64,000 nt of DNA from Sutcliffiella horikoshii. Lineage in GTDB: Bacteria; Bacillota; Bacilli; Bacillales; Bacillaceae_I. Where the stretch lies: contig NZ_CP082918.1 in assembly GCF_019931755.1 (NCBI RefSeq), forward strand, positions 414,001 to 478,000, written 5' to 3'. The notes under the pieces were generated by a model, which made no database searches, was not told the origin of the DNA, and was given only the letters and a program-made list of their open reading frames with translations. Below, one piece after another: positions 46,483-54,648 of this stretch. The stretch's first letter is position 1. Each line of letters opens with the position of its first letter. The position numbers and the translations under genes are program-made.

Positions 46483-46600
46483 ATGGATATATCATTTTTC
46501 AATGGATATATGTTGCTTTACGATGGATATATTATTCTTACAATTGATAGATTGGCTTTTACAATGGATAAAATGAATTTACAATGGATATCCGTATTTT
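46483..46600. repeat. Phased array C: six to seven units of ATGGATATAT, 19-21 bp pitch
   Basis: ATGGATA(TAT) or close variants begin at 46483, 46502, 46523, 46543, 46564 and 46584, with a worn seventh AATCC near 46604. Steps are 19, 21, 20, 21 and 20 bp. Most are preceded by TTACA or TTTCA. It fills the gap between the VOC gene and the terminator at 46701. The 66-codon open frame starting in the first unit has no ribosome site and is taken as incidental. Confidence 0.85.
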
Positions 46601-46700
46601 CACAATCCAATCAGTTGGTGCGGGTGCCGGAAATAGCATCTGCTACCGTAAAAACAAACCTAGTTACCCAAAAACACTTTTAATAAAGACCATATTCCAC

Positions 46701-46738
46701 ATAAAAAGAAGCCTTCCCACATCGGCGAAAGGCTTCTT
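46701..46738. terminator. Terminator, mainly for the minus-strand YcxB-like gene
   Basis: Stem AAGAAGCCTT / AAGGCTTCTT (46706-46715 with 46729-46738); the minus strand has CTTCTTTTTAT after it, the plus strand a weaker tract. Confidence 0.75.
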
Positions 46739-46740
46739 GT

Positions 46741-47247
46741 TCATTTTACTCTCTTAATCAAAAAACCGACTCTCTCCTCATAGCCCTCATCTAGTGAGGA
46801 CAACTTCGGAATCGCGATCCCGTCCTGCAAATGATTTCCTTTGAAAAAAATGTAGTAGTCCTTGGTTTCTATCATTTTCGAATGGTCGTTAAAGTGGAAT
46901 TTTGCATGACCTGCAAGGAAGAAATCATCTCCCTCTTGATACTGCACAACCATTTCCTCTTCAAAAATGGGCTTCCTTAACAATATGACTCCTGCAAAAA
47001 AAGTGATGACCTTTATTAAAAGGAACGCAACTACCAACGGAACAAGAAATGCCATAACGGCGGACATGGTAAATATTCCGGCAGGTACCTCTCCGTACAT
47101 TTTAACCAAATCAAAAAAAGAATAAATGCCGAAAAGCAAAGCCCCTACATAAAAGAGGATTCTCCCGTAACGCCAAGGTTTAAAGTGATCAACCAGCGCA
47201 GATAAAGCGTGTCTTGTGACTTCGTATGTAAATTCTATTTGGCGAAT
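46741..47247 (-). CDS. YcxB-like membrane protein, probable ATT start
   Basis: The frame has only TTG internally, but coding continues upstream of it (QIEFTYEVTRHALSALVDHF, then KPWRYGRILFYVGALLFG). AGGAGG (47261-47256) stands eight nt before ATT 47247; ATC 47250 is five nt away. This gives 168 residues with two membrane segments and a C-terminal domain (EMVVQYQEGDDFFLAG ... DYYIFFKGNHLQDGIAIPK) resembling YcxB proteins, like that at 62248. ATT starts are rare (infC is the classic case) but the spacing is good. Role unknown. Confidence 0.65.
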   Translation of the reverse strand: MRQIEFTYEVTRHALSALVDHFKPWRYGRILFYVGALLFGIYSFFDLVKMYGEVPAGIFTMSAVMAFLVPLVVAFLLIKVITFFAGVILLRKPIFEEEMVVQYQEGDDFFLAGHAKFHFNDHSKMIETKDYYIFFKGNHLQDGIAIPKLSSLDEGYEERVGFLIKRVK

Positions 47248-47305
47248 GATGGTATCCTCCTAGTTCTCTGTGATTATTATATTACCACTAGAAAGGGTGA
47301 GAGAA

Positions 47306-47346
47306 ACATAAAAAGCATAGCCAATCCCCTCAGGATTAGCTATGCT
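47306..47346 (-). terminator. Terminator of the NCS2 permease gene
   Basis: Minus-strand stem AGCATAGCTAATCC / GGATTGGCTATGCT (one wobble) starting at the stop codon, followed by TTTTTATGTTT. Confidence 0.88.
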
Positions 47347-48640
47347 CCACTACTTTATCCTCAAACTGTCCCCAATTCGTCACCTTCTCCAACACAATCG
47401 AAAGCAGCACGCCCATGATCAAACCATTCGCCAGAAACGGTTGCAACAGCACCGGCAACGGACTGAACACAGCCGGCGAAGTGTTCATCAAGCATACTCC
47501 CAACAATACAGGTGTAGCTAATCGGAAAATGGTATCCGAGTTGAAAACAGCGCCTCGCAAACTACTATACGCGGTACCAAACAATTGAAGGTACGCAACA
47601 AACAGCACCGCATTCCCTACCGTCATCGGCATCGTCACCAAGAAAGACGTCAACGGAGGCACAAGTCCAATTGCGGCAAGCATGATACCGCCTATGAAAA
47701 ACGGCTTCCGGTCTAATATTCTCGTACTCTGTAAAAATCCAATCGTCGAGGTGAACGGCGTATACGGGACGAGCCCAAACAAAGACGCAATGACAGAAAA
47801 CAATCCAGTAAAAAAGAAAGAGTTTCTGAATTGCCCAGGTTTGGCTGTCTCCCCATAAAGGTCTGCCGCAGCTTGAACGGAGGCTATCGTGTTACTCATA
47901 TTCAACACCCCGGCAAAAAATGCGACCGCAATAATTCCGTATTCAAGGTTCGGTGCACCAAGCGGGAATAGGTCAAACGCGAAGGCCGCGGCTGGAGCTT
48001 CCTGACCGCTACCTGGAAACAGCAGCACATAGGCAATCCAACCAACGACAATCCCTATGAGAATCGCAAAGTTCCCGATAACCCTTGGTGCCTTTATTTT
48101 CAACACACTAACAAAGATGACAAGTACCACAGAAAGGATGCTGACAGGCACGTTCATCACGCCATCCTCTGTGATGCCAAGCATCCCTTGGAAAAATACC
48201 ATCATCAATTGGAAGGTTAATAGGAAAAGGTAGACCGTCATAACCATTGGCGTGAAAATTTTTGGAAGTACGGATGTCCAGCCGAACACCGCAAGCAGCA
48301 TCGTAAATCCGCCTGCAAGCAAGAGTCCTGTCGCAACGCCCCCACCAATTTCCGTGAAACTCATGCCCAATGAAGAAGCAGTGAGACCAAGGTTCAGCAT
48401 CACACCCCACAACAAACCAGAGTGTCCTTCGAGCAACGGGTAGCGATGACCCATCCAGCCTTGGAAAATGCAAGCAAGCCCTGTGAACAGTAGGGAGGCA
48501 CTCAGCATCATCCGGCTTACTTCCGGTGACACATCAAAAGCGGCTCCGACAGATAACGGAACCACGACCGTGTTGGCAAAAATAAAAAAGAGCCATTGTA
48601 ACGAGGAAAACATCGTAAACGATGAGAATAATTTATTCAT
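47336..48640 (-). CDS. NCS2-family xanthine/uracil permease
   Basis: 434-residue nucleobase:cation symporter with about 12-14 membrane segments. NCS2 features: FIFANTVVVPLSVGAAF near the start, and NTIASVQAAADLYG followed by FSVIASLFGLVPYTPFTSTIG and SIGF-like TM10 region. The exact base (uracil, xanthine or uric acid) cannot be read by eye. GAAAGGAAC before ATG 48640, which overlaps the stop of a small upstream gene. It is divergent from a LysR regulator, a common control arrangement. Confidence 0.87.
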   Translation of the reverse strand: MNKLFSSFTMFSSLQWLFFIFANTVVVPLSVGAAFDVSPEVSRMMLSASLLFTGLACIFQGWMGHRYPLLEGHSGLLWGVMLNLGLTASSLGMSFTEIGGGVATGLLLAGGFTMLLAVFGWTSVLPKIFTPMVMTVYLFLLTFQLMMVFFQGMLGITEDGVMNVPVSILSVVLVIFVSVLKIKAPRVIGNFAILIGIVVGWIAYVLLFPGSGQEAPAAAFAFDLFPLGAPNLEYGIIAVAFFAGVLNMSNTIASVQAAADLYGETAKPGQFRNSFFFTGLFSVIASLFGLVPYTPFTSTIGFLQSTRILDRKPFFIGGIMLAAIGLVPPLTSFLVTMPMTVGNAVLFVAYLQLFGTAYSSLRGAVFNSDTIFRLATPVLLGVCLMNTSPAVFSPLPVLLQPFLANGLIMGVLLSIVLEKVTNWGQFEDKVVEHS

Positions 48641-48795
48641 AGTAGTTCCTTTCTTAGTTGCATTTGGTGTTCAGCGTACACATGAAAATTTTTATTCACA
48701 TTGACTCTGGTTCCTTCAGATGTCGTTTTTGCATCTAAAAGTAAAGCAACCATCACAATTAAATTAAGTATGATAAGAATCAGAATCGCTCTCAT
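48637..48795 (-). CDS. 52-residue single-pass membrane protein coupled to the permease
   Basis: CAGGAGAAG precedes ATG 48795. The protein starts MRAILILIILNLIVMVALLL (one membrane helix) followed by a ~30-residue polar tail ending QMQLRKELL. Its TGA (48639-48637) overlaps the permease ATG (ATGA), so the two are translationally coupled. I recognise no family. A small accessory subunit or regulator of the permease is the natural guess. Confidence 0.65.
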   Translation of the reverse strand: MRAILILIILNLIVMVALLLDAKTTSEGTRVNVNKNFHVYAEHQMQLRKELL

Positions 48796-48825
48796 GTCGT
48801 TCTTCTCCTGCCTCTCTCCAAATAT

Positions 48826-48892
48826 ATGGTATCATATGTAAAACCATATGGATGATATTTGTTTTGTTGTGAAATCATATGAAAAACATATA
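48826..48892. promoter_or_regulatory. Divergent control region with repeated CATATG motifs
   Basis: The gap between the small membrane gene and the LysR gene contains ATATGG (48825-48830) ... CCATAT (48844-48849), TATCAT ... ATGATA, and two more CATATG/CATATA at 48876-48892. Such interrupted dyads with T/A ends are typical LysR-type binding sites. Individual promoter boxes are not clear. Confidence 0.45.
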
Positions 48893-48907
48893 GGAGATGA
48901 AAAGTAG

Positions 48908-49792
48908 ATGGATATCCGGCAATTGCGTTATTTTACCGTCATTGCGGAAGAAAAAAATATATCACAGGCTGCCCGGAAACTACATATGTCCCAGCCACCA
49001 TTAAGTCAACAATTAAAGTTGATGGAGGAAGAATTGGGAGTAAGGCTTGTGCACCGTGAAGGAAAGAAGCTTCGGCTGACAGAAGCGGGAGAAAGGCTAT
49101 ATCACCATGCGGTACAAATCACGAAATTAATGGAAGAGGGCATGGAGGAAGTGAAGGAAGTTGGAGAGGGGTTAAAGGGATCCTTGAAAATTGGGGTCAA
49201 CACGCTGTCCGAGATGTCGCTCAGCGGATTGTTGTTTGCATTCAAAGAAAAGTATCCTTTGGTGACCTATGAAATCCATCAAAATGAATCAGGTCATCTG
49301 TTTCAATTGTTGAGTGAACGGGCTATAGACTTGGCGGTCATTCGTTTTCCCGTTCAATCAGATGAATTTGCACATTTTATGCTTAAGAAGGAACCATTCT
49401 ATTTTGTCAGCCGAGAAGCATGGAACGAATCGTTGACTTTAGAGAAAATTGCTGGCCAATCGCTTGTTGTTCCGAGCACGAAGGGACAGGGGCTTTACGA
49501 TTATATACTTCAGTCTTTTGCACAAAGAGGGCATGAACCAAACATTGTGTGTGCGAGTTCGGATTTAACCCTGCTCTCCGGCCTTGTCCAGCAAGGGTTT
49601 GGAGCAACATTGGTTCCAGAGAGCGCGATGCATATTTTTTCTGGAGCAAAAGTTCATTCGTATTTGGTGGAAGACGAAGGTCTTTCATCCCAATACGGTG
49701 TTGCCTGGATGAAAAAGTACTATTTATCAAAGGTGGCAACCAGATTTCTGGAGATGTATAAGGAAATCACTCGAAACCCTCTGGGAAGTTGA
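48908..49792 (+). CDS. LysR-family transcriptional regulator
   Basis: 294 residues. N-terminal HTH: MDIRQLRYFTVIAEEKNISQAA, HMSQPPLSQQLKLMEEELGVRL; C-terminal type 2 periplasmic-binding effector domain starting near LKIGVNTLSEMSL. Start after TAGGAGATG. It diverges from the small protein-NCS2 permease unit, so it most likely controls that unit in response to a nucleobase or breakdown product; this is inference. Confidence 0.92.
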   Translation: MDIRQLRYFTVIAEEKNISQAARKLHMSQPPLSQQLKLMEEELGVRLVHREGKKLRLTEAGERLYHHAVQITKLMEEGMEEVKEVGEGLKGSLKIGVNTLSEMSLSGLLFAFKEKYPLVTYEIHQNESGHLFQLLSERAIDLAVIRFPVQSDEFAHFMLKKEPFYFVSREAWNESLTLEKIAGQSLVVPSTKGQGLYDYILQSFAQRGHEPNIVCASSDLTLLSGLVQQGFGATLVPESAMHIFSGAKVHSYLVEDEGLSSQYGVAWMKKYYLSKVATRFLEMYKEITRNPLGS

Positions 49793-49844
49793 TGTATAAT
49801 AGAATAAGTTATATCTTTTAATTTCTGAAAGAGAGTGAATATAT

Positions 49845-50564
49845 ATGGGTCGTAAATGGAACAACATTAAGGAAAAAAAGGCGGCAAAGGACCAGAATAC
49901 GAGTAGAGTCTATTCTAAATTTGCCCTTGAAATCTATGTAGCAGCAAAGCAAGGCGAGCCAGATCCAGAATCCAACATGGCGCTGAAGTTCGTGCTTGAG
50001 CGCGCGAAAACTTACAACGTACCACGTAACATTATCGACCGTGCAATCGACAAAGCAAAAGGCGGCGGGGAAGAAAGCTATAACGAGCTTCGTTACGAAG
50101 GATTCGGACCAAACGGATCCATGGTCATCGTAGACACGCTGACAAACAACGTAAACCGTACAGCTTCCGAGGTGCGCGCAGCATTCGGAAAAAATGGCGG
50201 AAACATGGGTGTAAGTGGATCTGTTGCTTACATGTTCGACGCAACGGCTGTATTCGCATTCGAAGGGAAAACTTCCGACGAAGTGCTTGAAGTGTTGATG
50301 GAAGCTGACTTGGACGTGCGCGACATTATGGAAGAAGAGGAAACGGTAATTGTTTACGCAGAGCCGGATCAGTTCCATGCCGTGCAAACAGCGTTGAAGG
50401 ATGCAGGAGTAGAAGAGTTCTCCGTGGCTGAGTTGACGATGCTAGCGCAAAGCGAAGTAGAGCTTCCTGGGGATGCACAAGAGCAGTTTGAGAAACTGAT
50501 CGATGCGTTGGAAGACTGCGAAGATGTGCAGCGTGTGTATCATAATGTGGATTTAGGTGAATAA
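49845..50564 (+). CDS. YebC/PmpR-family protein (YeeI type)
   Basis: 239 residues, same length as B. subtilis Yee[41 protein letters not shown] and [14 protein letters not shown] are hallmarks of the YebC/TACO1 family. Members have been described as transcription regulators and, more recently, as helpers of ribosomes stalled on difficult (for example polyproline) sequences. AAAGAGAGTG precedes the ATG; TATAAT at 49795 is a likely -10. Single gene with its own terminator. Confidence 0.93.
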   Translation: MGRKWNNIKEKKAAKDQNTSRVYSKFALEIYVAAKQGEPDPESNMALKFVLERAKTYNVPRNIIDRAIDKAKGGGEESYNELRYEGFGPNGSMVIVDTLTNNVNRTASEVRAAFGKNGGNMGVSGSVAYMFDATAVFAFEGKTSDEVLEVLMEADLDVRDIMEEEETVIVYAEPDQFHAVQTALKDAGVEEFSVAELTMLAQSEVELPGDAQEQFEKLIDALEDCEDVQRVYHNVDLGE

Positions 50565-50575
50565 ATTGAACTTGT

Positions 50576-50615
50576 GGACAGGCTTCTATCTTTAAGGATG
50601 GGGGCCTGTTTTTTG
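50576..50615 (+). terminator. Terminator after the yeeI-type gene
   Basis: ACAGGC (50578-50583) pairs with GCCTGT (50604-50609), with a smaller inner stem, followed by T6. Confidence 0.8.
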
Positions 50616-50800
50616 TTGTGGGGGAGTTTTGTTATATTAAAATATCAATCTCAAAAGTTAATTTGCGATTTTTGCGTGGAGGTGTTGGGGCTGAAGAGGT
50701 TAGTTTTTTCTTGAACAAACGATTGTTTGAAAATTGCTATGCTAGTATAAGTGGTTGTTACGCTTGCTGGCGAAGAATTTTTGTTAGCGTAGGAGGCTTT

Positions 50801-51013
50801 ATGGGAGAGTATTCAATAAACGAGGGAAAGTATTCAATAAAACGCGCAAAGTATTCGATAAAACTCTACAATTATGCAATAAACCAATTTAAATTAACGA
50901 CAATCCATATATTACCGTTTGCAACTCTGGAAAATACACAAGAATTGAAACTAAAACCCTATCAAATGCGTATATTACCTAATCACCTAACTCAAAGGAG
51001 CCTTTACGTATGA
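50801..51013 (+). CDS. Doubtful small ORF running through array D
   Basis: TAGGAGG stands four nt (short) before ATG 50801. The 70-residue frame translates array D as YSI(N/K)xx(K/N) heptads (YSINEGK, YSIKRAK, YSIKLYN, YAINQF) and its TGA overlaps the ATG of the downstream GNAT gene. The frame is open further upstream to 50618 but without a start signal. A multiple-of-three repeat keeps a frame open by itself, so this may well not be a gene. Confidence 0.2.
   Translation: MGEYSINEGKYSIKRAKYSIKLYNYAINQFKLTTIHILPFATLENTQELKLKPYQMRILPNHLTQRSLYV
50809..50883. repeat. Phased array D: four 21-bp units (GTATTCAATAAA family)
   Basis: GTATTCAATAAA, GTATTCAATAAA, GTATTCGATAAA and TTATGCAATAAA start at 50809, 50830, 50851 and 50872, exactly 21 bp apart, with nine variable bases between. 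The array is the main content of the 445-bp gap between the yeeI-type gene and the GNAT gene; the remaining parts (50616-50800 and 50884-51000) show nothing definable. Confidence 0.87.
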
Positions 51014-51633
51014 CAACTTCTAAAGCAGCTGTACCAAACACCATCCAAGGAACCAAAATCCAGCTAAAACAGCTCAGCATCGCAGATATACCTGTACTCT
51101 ACCAGCTAATGTACGGCGACCCCAACCCAGAATACAAAAAATGGGACGCACCGTACTTCCCACTCGAAATGATCGATGAGGAAACCTACCTCTCCAAAAT
51201 GACAAAACAACTAAATGAAGGAATGGATTCCGTCTACCTGATCCAAACGAAAAGCAAAGAACCCCAAACCATCGGCAGCGTCACATACTACTGGGAGCAC
51301 GAACCGTCCAATTGGCTTGAAATGGGCATCATCATCTACCTGCCGGAATTCTGGAACGGCGGCTATGGAACTGAGGCCATCCAACTATGGACCGACCACC
51401 TTTTCCAAACAAAACCGCAAATCCCTAGAGTCGGTTACACAACCTGGTCCGGCAACCATCGCATGGTCAAAGTCGGCACCAAACTTAATTTTACACAAGA
51501 AGCTCGCATCCGTAACGTCCGCACCTACCAGGGCAAATTGTACGATTCCATCCGTATGGGCATGCTGCGCGAGGAATGGGAGCAATCCAAATCCAAATCA
51601 AAACCTAAATCCACCCAAAACGGAGGAAACTAA
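51010..51633 (+). CDS. GNAT acetyltransferase, RimJ/RimL-like
   Basis: 207 residues. PNTIQGTKIQLKQLSIAD start, EMGIIIYLPEFWNGGYGTEA is the acetyl-CoA-binding strand and loop (usual Q/RxxGxG/A replaced by NGGYGT), and YTTWSGNHRMVKVGTKLNF the late GNAT motif. C-terminal tail is Lys/Ser/Pro-rich. CAAAGGAGCC precedes ATG 51010. Coding strand is strikingly A/C-rich compared with neighbours, as is the next gene, suggesting the two arrived together. Substrate unknown. Confidence 0.85.
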   Translation: MTTSKAAVPNTIQGTKIQLKQLSIADIPVLYQLMYGDPNPEYKKWDAPYFPLEMIDEETYLSKMTKQLNEGMDSVYLIQTKSKEPQTIGSVTYYWEHEPSNWLEMGIIIYLPEFWNGGYGTEAIQLWTDHLFQTKPQIPRVGYTTWSGNHRMVKVGTKLNFTQEARIRNVRTYQGKLYDSIRMGMLREEWEQSKSKSKPKSTQNGGN

Positions 51634-51639
51634 CCAACC

Positions 51640-52173
51640 ATGCAAACATACATTGAACTCACCAAAGAAACCGAACAAGACCTTGTCCATCTACTAACAA
51701 CAGAAACCTGGCCATACCACGGCACCGAAAAACCAACAGAGGAAGCCATCCAAACTTCCATCCAACAAGGCAACTACACAAACGAAGGAACAAAGACCTT
51801 CTTCATCCAAGATAAAAACAATACCGTCATTGGCATGTTCCGTCTTTTCGATCTCGAGGACCCGACCTGCCTATTTGACCTGAGACTCAAACAACAAGTG
51901 AGAGGTCAAAACCGCGGCGCGCATGCCGTAAAATGGCTTACTCAATTCGCATTCACCAACTATCCGCACCTCATCAGAATCGAAGGCCACACCCGCCACG
52001 ACAATCTGGCGATGCGCAAAACCTTCCACAATAGCGGGTACGTCAAAGAAGCCTACCACCGAAGTGCCTGGCCTCAGAACGATAAGCTATATGATTCTGT
52101 GGGCTATGCCATCACCCGCACGGATTGGGAGCAGAACATCACTACGCTGATCCAAGACAGCATCAAGTTCTAA
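51640..52173 (+). CDS. GNAT acetyltransferase
   Basis: 177 residues, 6 nt after the preceding GNAT gene (GGAGG at 51622). Acetyl-CoA loop RLKQQVRGQNRGAHAVKWL with later EGHTRHDNLAMRKTFHNSGY. Paired acetyltransferase genes like these often modify small molecules or proteins, with no way to tell here. Its stop overlaps the convergent gene's stop by 4 bp. Confidence 0.85.
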   Translation: MQTYIELTKETEQDLVHLLTTETWPYHGTEKPTEEAIQTSIQQGNYTNEGTKTFFIQDKNNTVIGMFRLFDLEDPTCLFDLRLKQQVRGQNRGAHAVKWLTQFAFTNYPHLIRIEGHTRHDNLAMRKTFHNSGYVKEAYHRSAWPQNDKLYDSVGYAITRTDWEQNITTLIQDSIKF

Positions 52174-52655
52174 CAATTCTTTGGACAGATAATCAGATCG
52201 GTGTGTGACAAAATCTCGATTGCACGCTCCAAATCAGATGTATCTAGGAACACATTCGTATTCTCACCGAGATACATACTTTCCACCTGCAACTCACACC
52301 AGAGCGCACCAAAAAGGTCGTTGAGCTGTCCGGACTGTCCCGCCGGCAGCCTTACCACCTGAATAACCTGTCTTTCTTTAAAAGGAATGCCGTAACCGCG
52401 CAAAACTCTGCGCATCCCCTGAAGGTCCTTTGTTGTTTCACCTGTACTGCTGCCAAGCACTATTTTTACAAGATGTGTATCCTCATTCAGTTTCGTATGA
52501 AAATAGGCATTTACATTAACCTCTTGCTCTGCCAAGCCATCCAAAATACAACTTAATGCCCAATCGTCCACCTGGAAAGCAAACTGCGTCCGAATCAAAT
52601 AATCAAAAGACTCCACCACTTCCGGCAGTTCCCGCATCGCCCACAACTCCCTCAT
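52170..52655 (-). CDS. Unknown protein, paralogue of the next minus-strand gene
   Basis: 161 residues; start could be MREL at 52655 or a later Met (MRELPEVVES). No family recognised. Pattern: LIRTQFAFQVDDWALSCILD, GLAEQEVNVNAYFHT, VKIVLGSSTGETTKDLQGM, FGALWCELQV, with a beta-alpha-beta look similar to ACT-like regulatory domains. It aligns end to end with 52704-53150, so the two arose by tandem duplication. Convergent with the GNAT gene, overlapping by 4 bp. Confidence 0.65.
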   Translation of the reverse strand: MRELWAMRELPEVVESFDYLIRTQFAFQVDDWALSCILDGLAEQEVNVNAYFHTKLNEDTHLVKIVLGSSTGETTKDLQGMRRVLRGYGIPFKERQVIQVVRLPAGQSGQLNDLFGALWCELQVESMYLGENTNVFLDTSDLERAIEILSHTDLIICPKNC

Positions 52656-52703
52656 CCTGAGTTTTACCCTATAATATGCATCACTCTAGGAAAAGGCGTT
52701 ACT

Positions 52704-53150
52704 TCAATCCAAACAACGAGGCGGCTCCTCTTCTGACAACAACCGAATGGCGTGCCCGACATTAGAAACATCCAAATAGATATTATTGTCCTCACCAAGA
52801 TAAACCGCGCGAACCTGCATTTTGCACCAAAGCGTGGCAAAGATGGCATTGACTTGCCCGGGTACACCAGAGATGCTATCCAGCAGCTGAATTACCTGAT
52901 TCTCTCTGTAACGAACACCCACTTGTTTCATTACCTTCCGTACCACCCGAATGTCGCGCTCACTTTCATCAACCGATGTACCCACAACCATGCGGACAAA
53001 ATTAAATTTTTTTCCGGCAAGCGTCTGGAAATAGCCGTTGATATTCACGCTGTTCTCAGCTAGTCCATTTAAGATACGGCTCAGATTCCGGTCACTCACT
53101 GTAAACGTAAATTGTGTCCTGATATTGAAATCTAGACATGGATTTCCCAT
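52704..53150 (-). CDS. Unknown protein, paralogue of the preceding minus-strand gene
   Basis: 148 residues. Shared landmarks with its neighbour: NIRTQFTFTVSDRNLSRILN, GLAENSVNINGYFQT, VRMVVGTSVDESERDIRVV, FATLWCKMQVRAVYLGEDNN. Sequence identity is moderate by eye, so the duplication is not recent. Probably cytosolic; ACT-like ligand binding is the best structural guess. Both genes read in the same direction, 48 nt apart, and look like one unit. Confidence 0.65.
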   Translation of the reverse strand: MGNPCLDFNIRTQFTFTVSDRNLSRILNGLAENSVNINGYFQTLAGKKFNFVRMVVGTSVDESERDIRVVRKVMKQVGVRYRENQVIQLLDSISGVPGQVNAIFATLWCKMQVRAVYLGEDNNIYLDVSNVGHAIRLLSEEEPPRCLD

Positions 53151-53221
53151 CCCATTTCACTCCCATAAAAAAGCCTTTCCTATAGGATATGAGAGTTGGT
53201 TTGACCTGCTTGGACTTTTCC

Positions 53222-53428
53222 CTATGTAGTCTTTCTGTCTTTCCACCATTTAAAAAGAGAAAAAAGTAGAATCACGGCAAGTGTACATAAAATAACAATA
53301 AATTTATTAGGCTGGGTCCCTGCGGAATAAGTAAGGGTGGACGTTGCCTCCCCGTAAACCGCCTGCGGAAACCAGAGCATTAAAAATATACCTATAATTA
53401 ATAACCGGTATTTAACCAGTAGTCCCAT
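53222..53428 (-). CDS. Small exported membrane protein with LPXTG-like tail layout
   Basis: 68 residues. N-terminal signal-like helix (LLIIGIFLMLWFPQAVYGEA), a short exposed stretch (TSTLTYSAGTQPNKF), then a second hydrophobic helix (IVILCTLAVILLFSLF) and a positive end KWWKDRKTT. The layout imitates a sortase sorting signal but there is no LPXTG; two-helix hairpin is the plain reading. GGGGCGATGG lies before the start. Function unknown. Confidence 0.55.
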   Translation of the reverse strand: MGLLVKYRLLIIGIFLMLWFPQAVYGEATSTLTYSAGTQPNKFIVILCTLAVILLFSLFKWWKDRKTT

Positions 53429-53624
53429 TTAACCATCGCCCCTTTTATTTAATATCGTGAACAATGACCTAGTATTTAGTTTATTAGATAATATTCTGAT
53501 AAATTCATAGTTAAAAAGATTATAATGATAGAAAATAGGGAATGGGGAATAAGGATGGAGTTTAGTACTACATAGAAATTTAATAGAGATTTAGGATGGG
53601 TAATCCAAAGAAGGGAAACGTGCA

Positions 53625-54479
53625 ATGCAAAACACTTCTTATAGCACACAGAAAATGATCTACAAAAATTTTGATGAAGCAGCAGATAATATCTTGAACA
53701 TGATGAGCAGGTTACTCGACATCAATACTCTGTTCATTGCAAAGAACGATCGCTGTACGAACAAAATCATGAAAGTATTAAATAAAAAGGATATTTTGCT
53801 AGAAGAAGGTGGCACCCTTCCATTTGAGCAGACATTCTGCAAGCTATCTGTGGACCACGGCAGTAAGCCTTTAATCATTCCGGATATTACACAAAGTGAC
53901 CTGACAAAGGACATGGTTGTGACAAAAAATCTGGGTGGCGGTTGCTTTATAGGAATCCCTATTTATTATGAAGATGGAGATAATTATGGCACACTATGCG
54001 GATTGGATACTAGGCCGCATAATTTGGGAGAAGAGCTCATTGGAGTTTTTGAAACAATGGGGTCTTTGCTTACATATGTCCTTGAGCTTGATGAAGCTTA
54101 CCAACAAATCCGGAGTCTCTCGGTTCCTTTCATTCCAATCACTCAAGGTGTTGCCGTACTTACGATAACAGGTAATGTCAATGAACATCGAGCAGATACC
54201 ATTATTACCCTTGCATTAGAGAAAAGTCAGGACTTAGATTTGGACTATTTAATTATCGACCTTTCTGGCATAGGGAAAATCAATGAATTAGTCAGCTATT
54301 CTTTACTTAAAATAGTAAACCTCCTTCATATAATAGGCGTGAAACCAATCTTAACCGGAATTACCCCTGATGTTGCCATCAAAGCTATTGGCGTCGGATT
54401 TGAGACAGATGATATCCTTGTTCAGTCCAACCTGGAACAGGCTTTAAAGAAAATTGGGTTTACTTTATATAAAGACTGA
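53625..54479 (+). CDS. GAF-STAS stressosome protein, RsbR-like
   Basis: 284 residues. The N-terminal GAF-type sensor (about 10-150; FEQTFCKLSVDHGSKPLIIPD is the GAF core) is followed by a STAS domain (about 165-280; VAVLTITGNVNEHRADTII, DYLIIDLSGIGKINELV, GVKPILTGITPDVA). In RsbR proteins the STAS Thr residues are phosphorylated by RsbT; here one position is Ser (DLSG) and the other is Thr (LTGI). Most likely it feeds a signal into SigB control, which fits the SigB-like promoters in this window. GAAGGGAAACG precedes the ATG. Single gene with strong hairpin after it. Confidence 0.85.
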   Translation: MQNTSYSTQKMIYKNFDEAADNILNMMSRLLDINTLFIAKNDRCTNKIMKVLNKKDILLEEGGTLPFEQTFCKLSVDHGSKPLIIPDITQSDLTKDMVVTKNLGGGCFIGIPIYYEDGDNYGTLCGLDTRPHNLGEELIGVFETMGSLLTYVLELDEAYQQIRSLSVPFIPITQGVAVLTITGNVNEHRADTIITLALEKSQDLDLDYLIIDLSGIGKINELVSYSLLKIVNLLHIIGVKPILTGITPDVAIKAIGVGFETDDILVQSNLEQALKKIGFTLYKD

Positions 54480-54499
54480 GTCACAGCTAAATAACAGAA

Positions 54500-54540
54500 C
54501 GACAAGAAGCAACCAATTGGATTGGTTGCTTCTTGTTGTT
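54500..54540. terminator. Strong hairpin, terminator of the RsbR-like gene
   Basis: Perfect 15-bp stem ACAAGAAGCAACCAA / TTGGTTGCTTCTTGT (54502-54516 with 54522-54536) with a five-base loop. The T tract is short (TGTTGTT), so efficiency is uncertain. Confidence 0.65.
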
Positions 54541-54648
54541 ACAACAAGCCAAAACATGTACCAACAGAATATAAAATTGAAGGAAATAGAATGGATTATC
54601 TTGAATTTGTAAGTGGAGGGAAAAACGAAGGGTATTAGGAGGAGAATA

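Noticed and set aside
46483..46683. 66-codon ORF beginning in array C
   Set aside because: No ribosome binding site, and its start is simply the ATG inside the repeated ATGGATATAT.
50618..50800. Upstream extension of the array D ORF (131 codons in total)
   Set aside because: Starts inside the terminator region of the previous gene, has unusual composition and no ribosome site.
27958..50883. CRISPR arrays
   Set aside because: Conserved parts are 7-14 bases and spacers 7-14 bases, far below CRISPR sizes, and no cas gene is present.
53222..53428. Sortase-anchored surface protein
   Set aside because: The tail has the hydrophobic-basic layout but no LPXTG or variant motif, and the exposed part is only about 15 residues.
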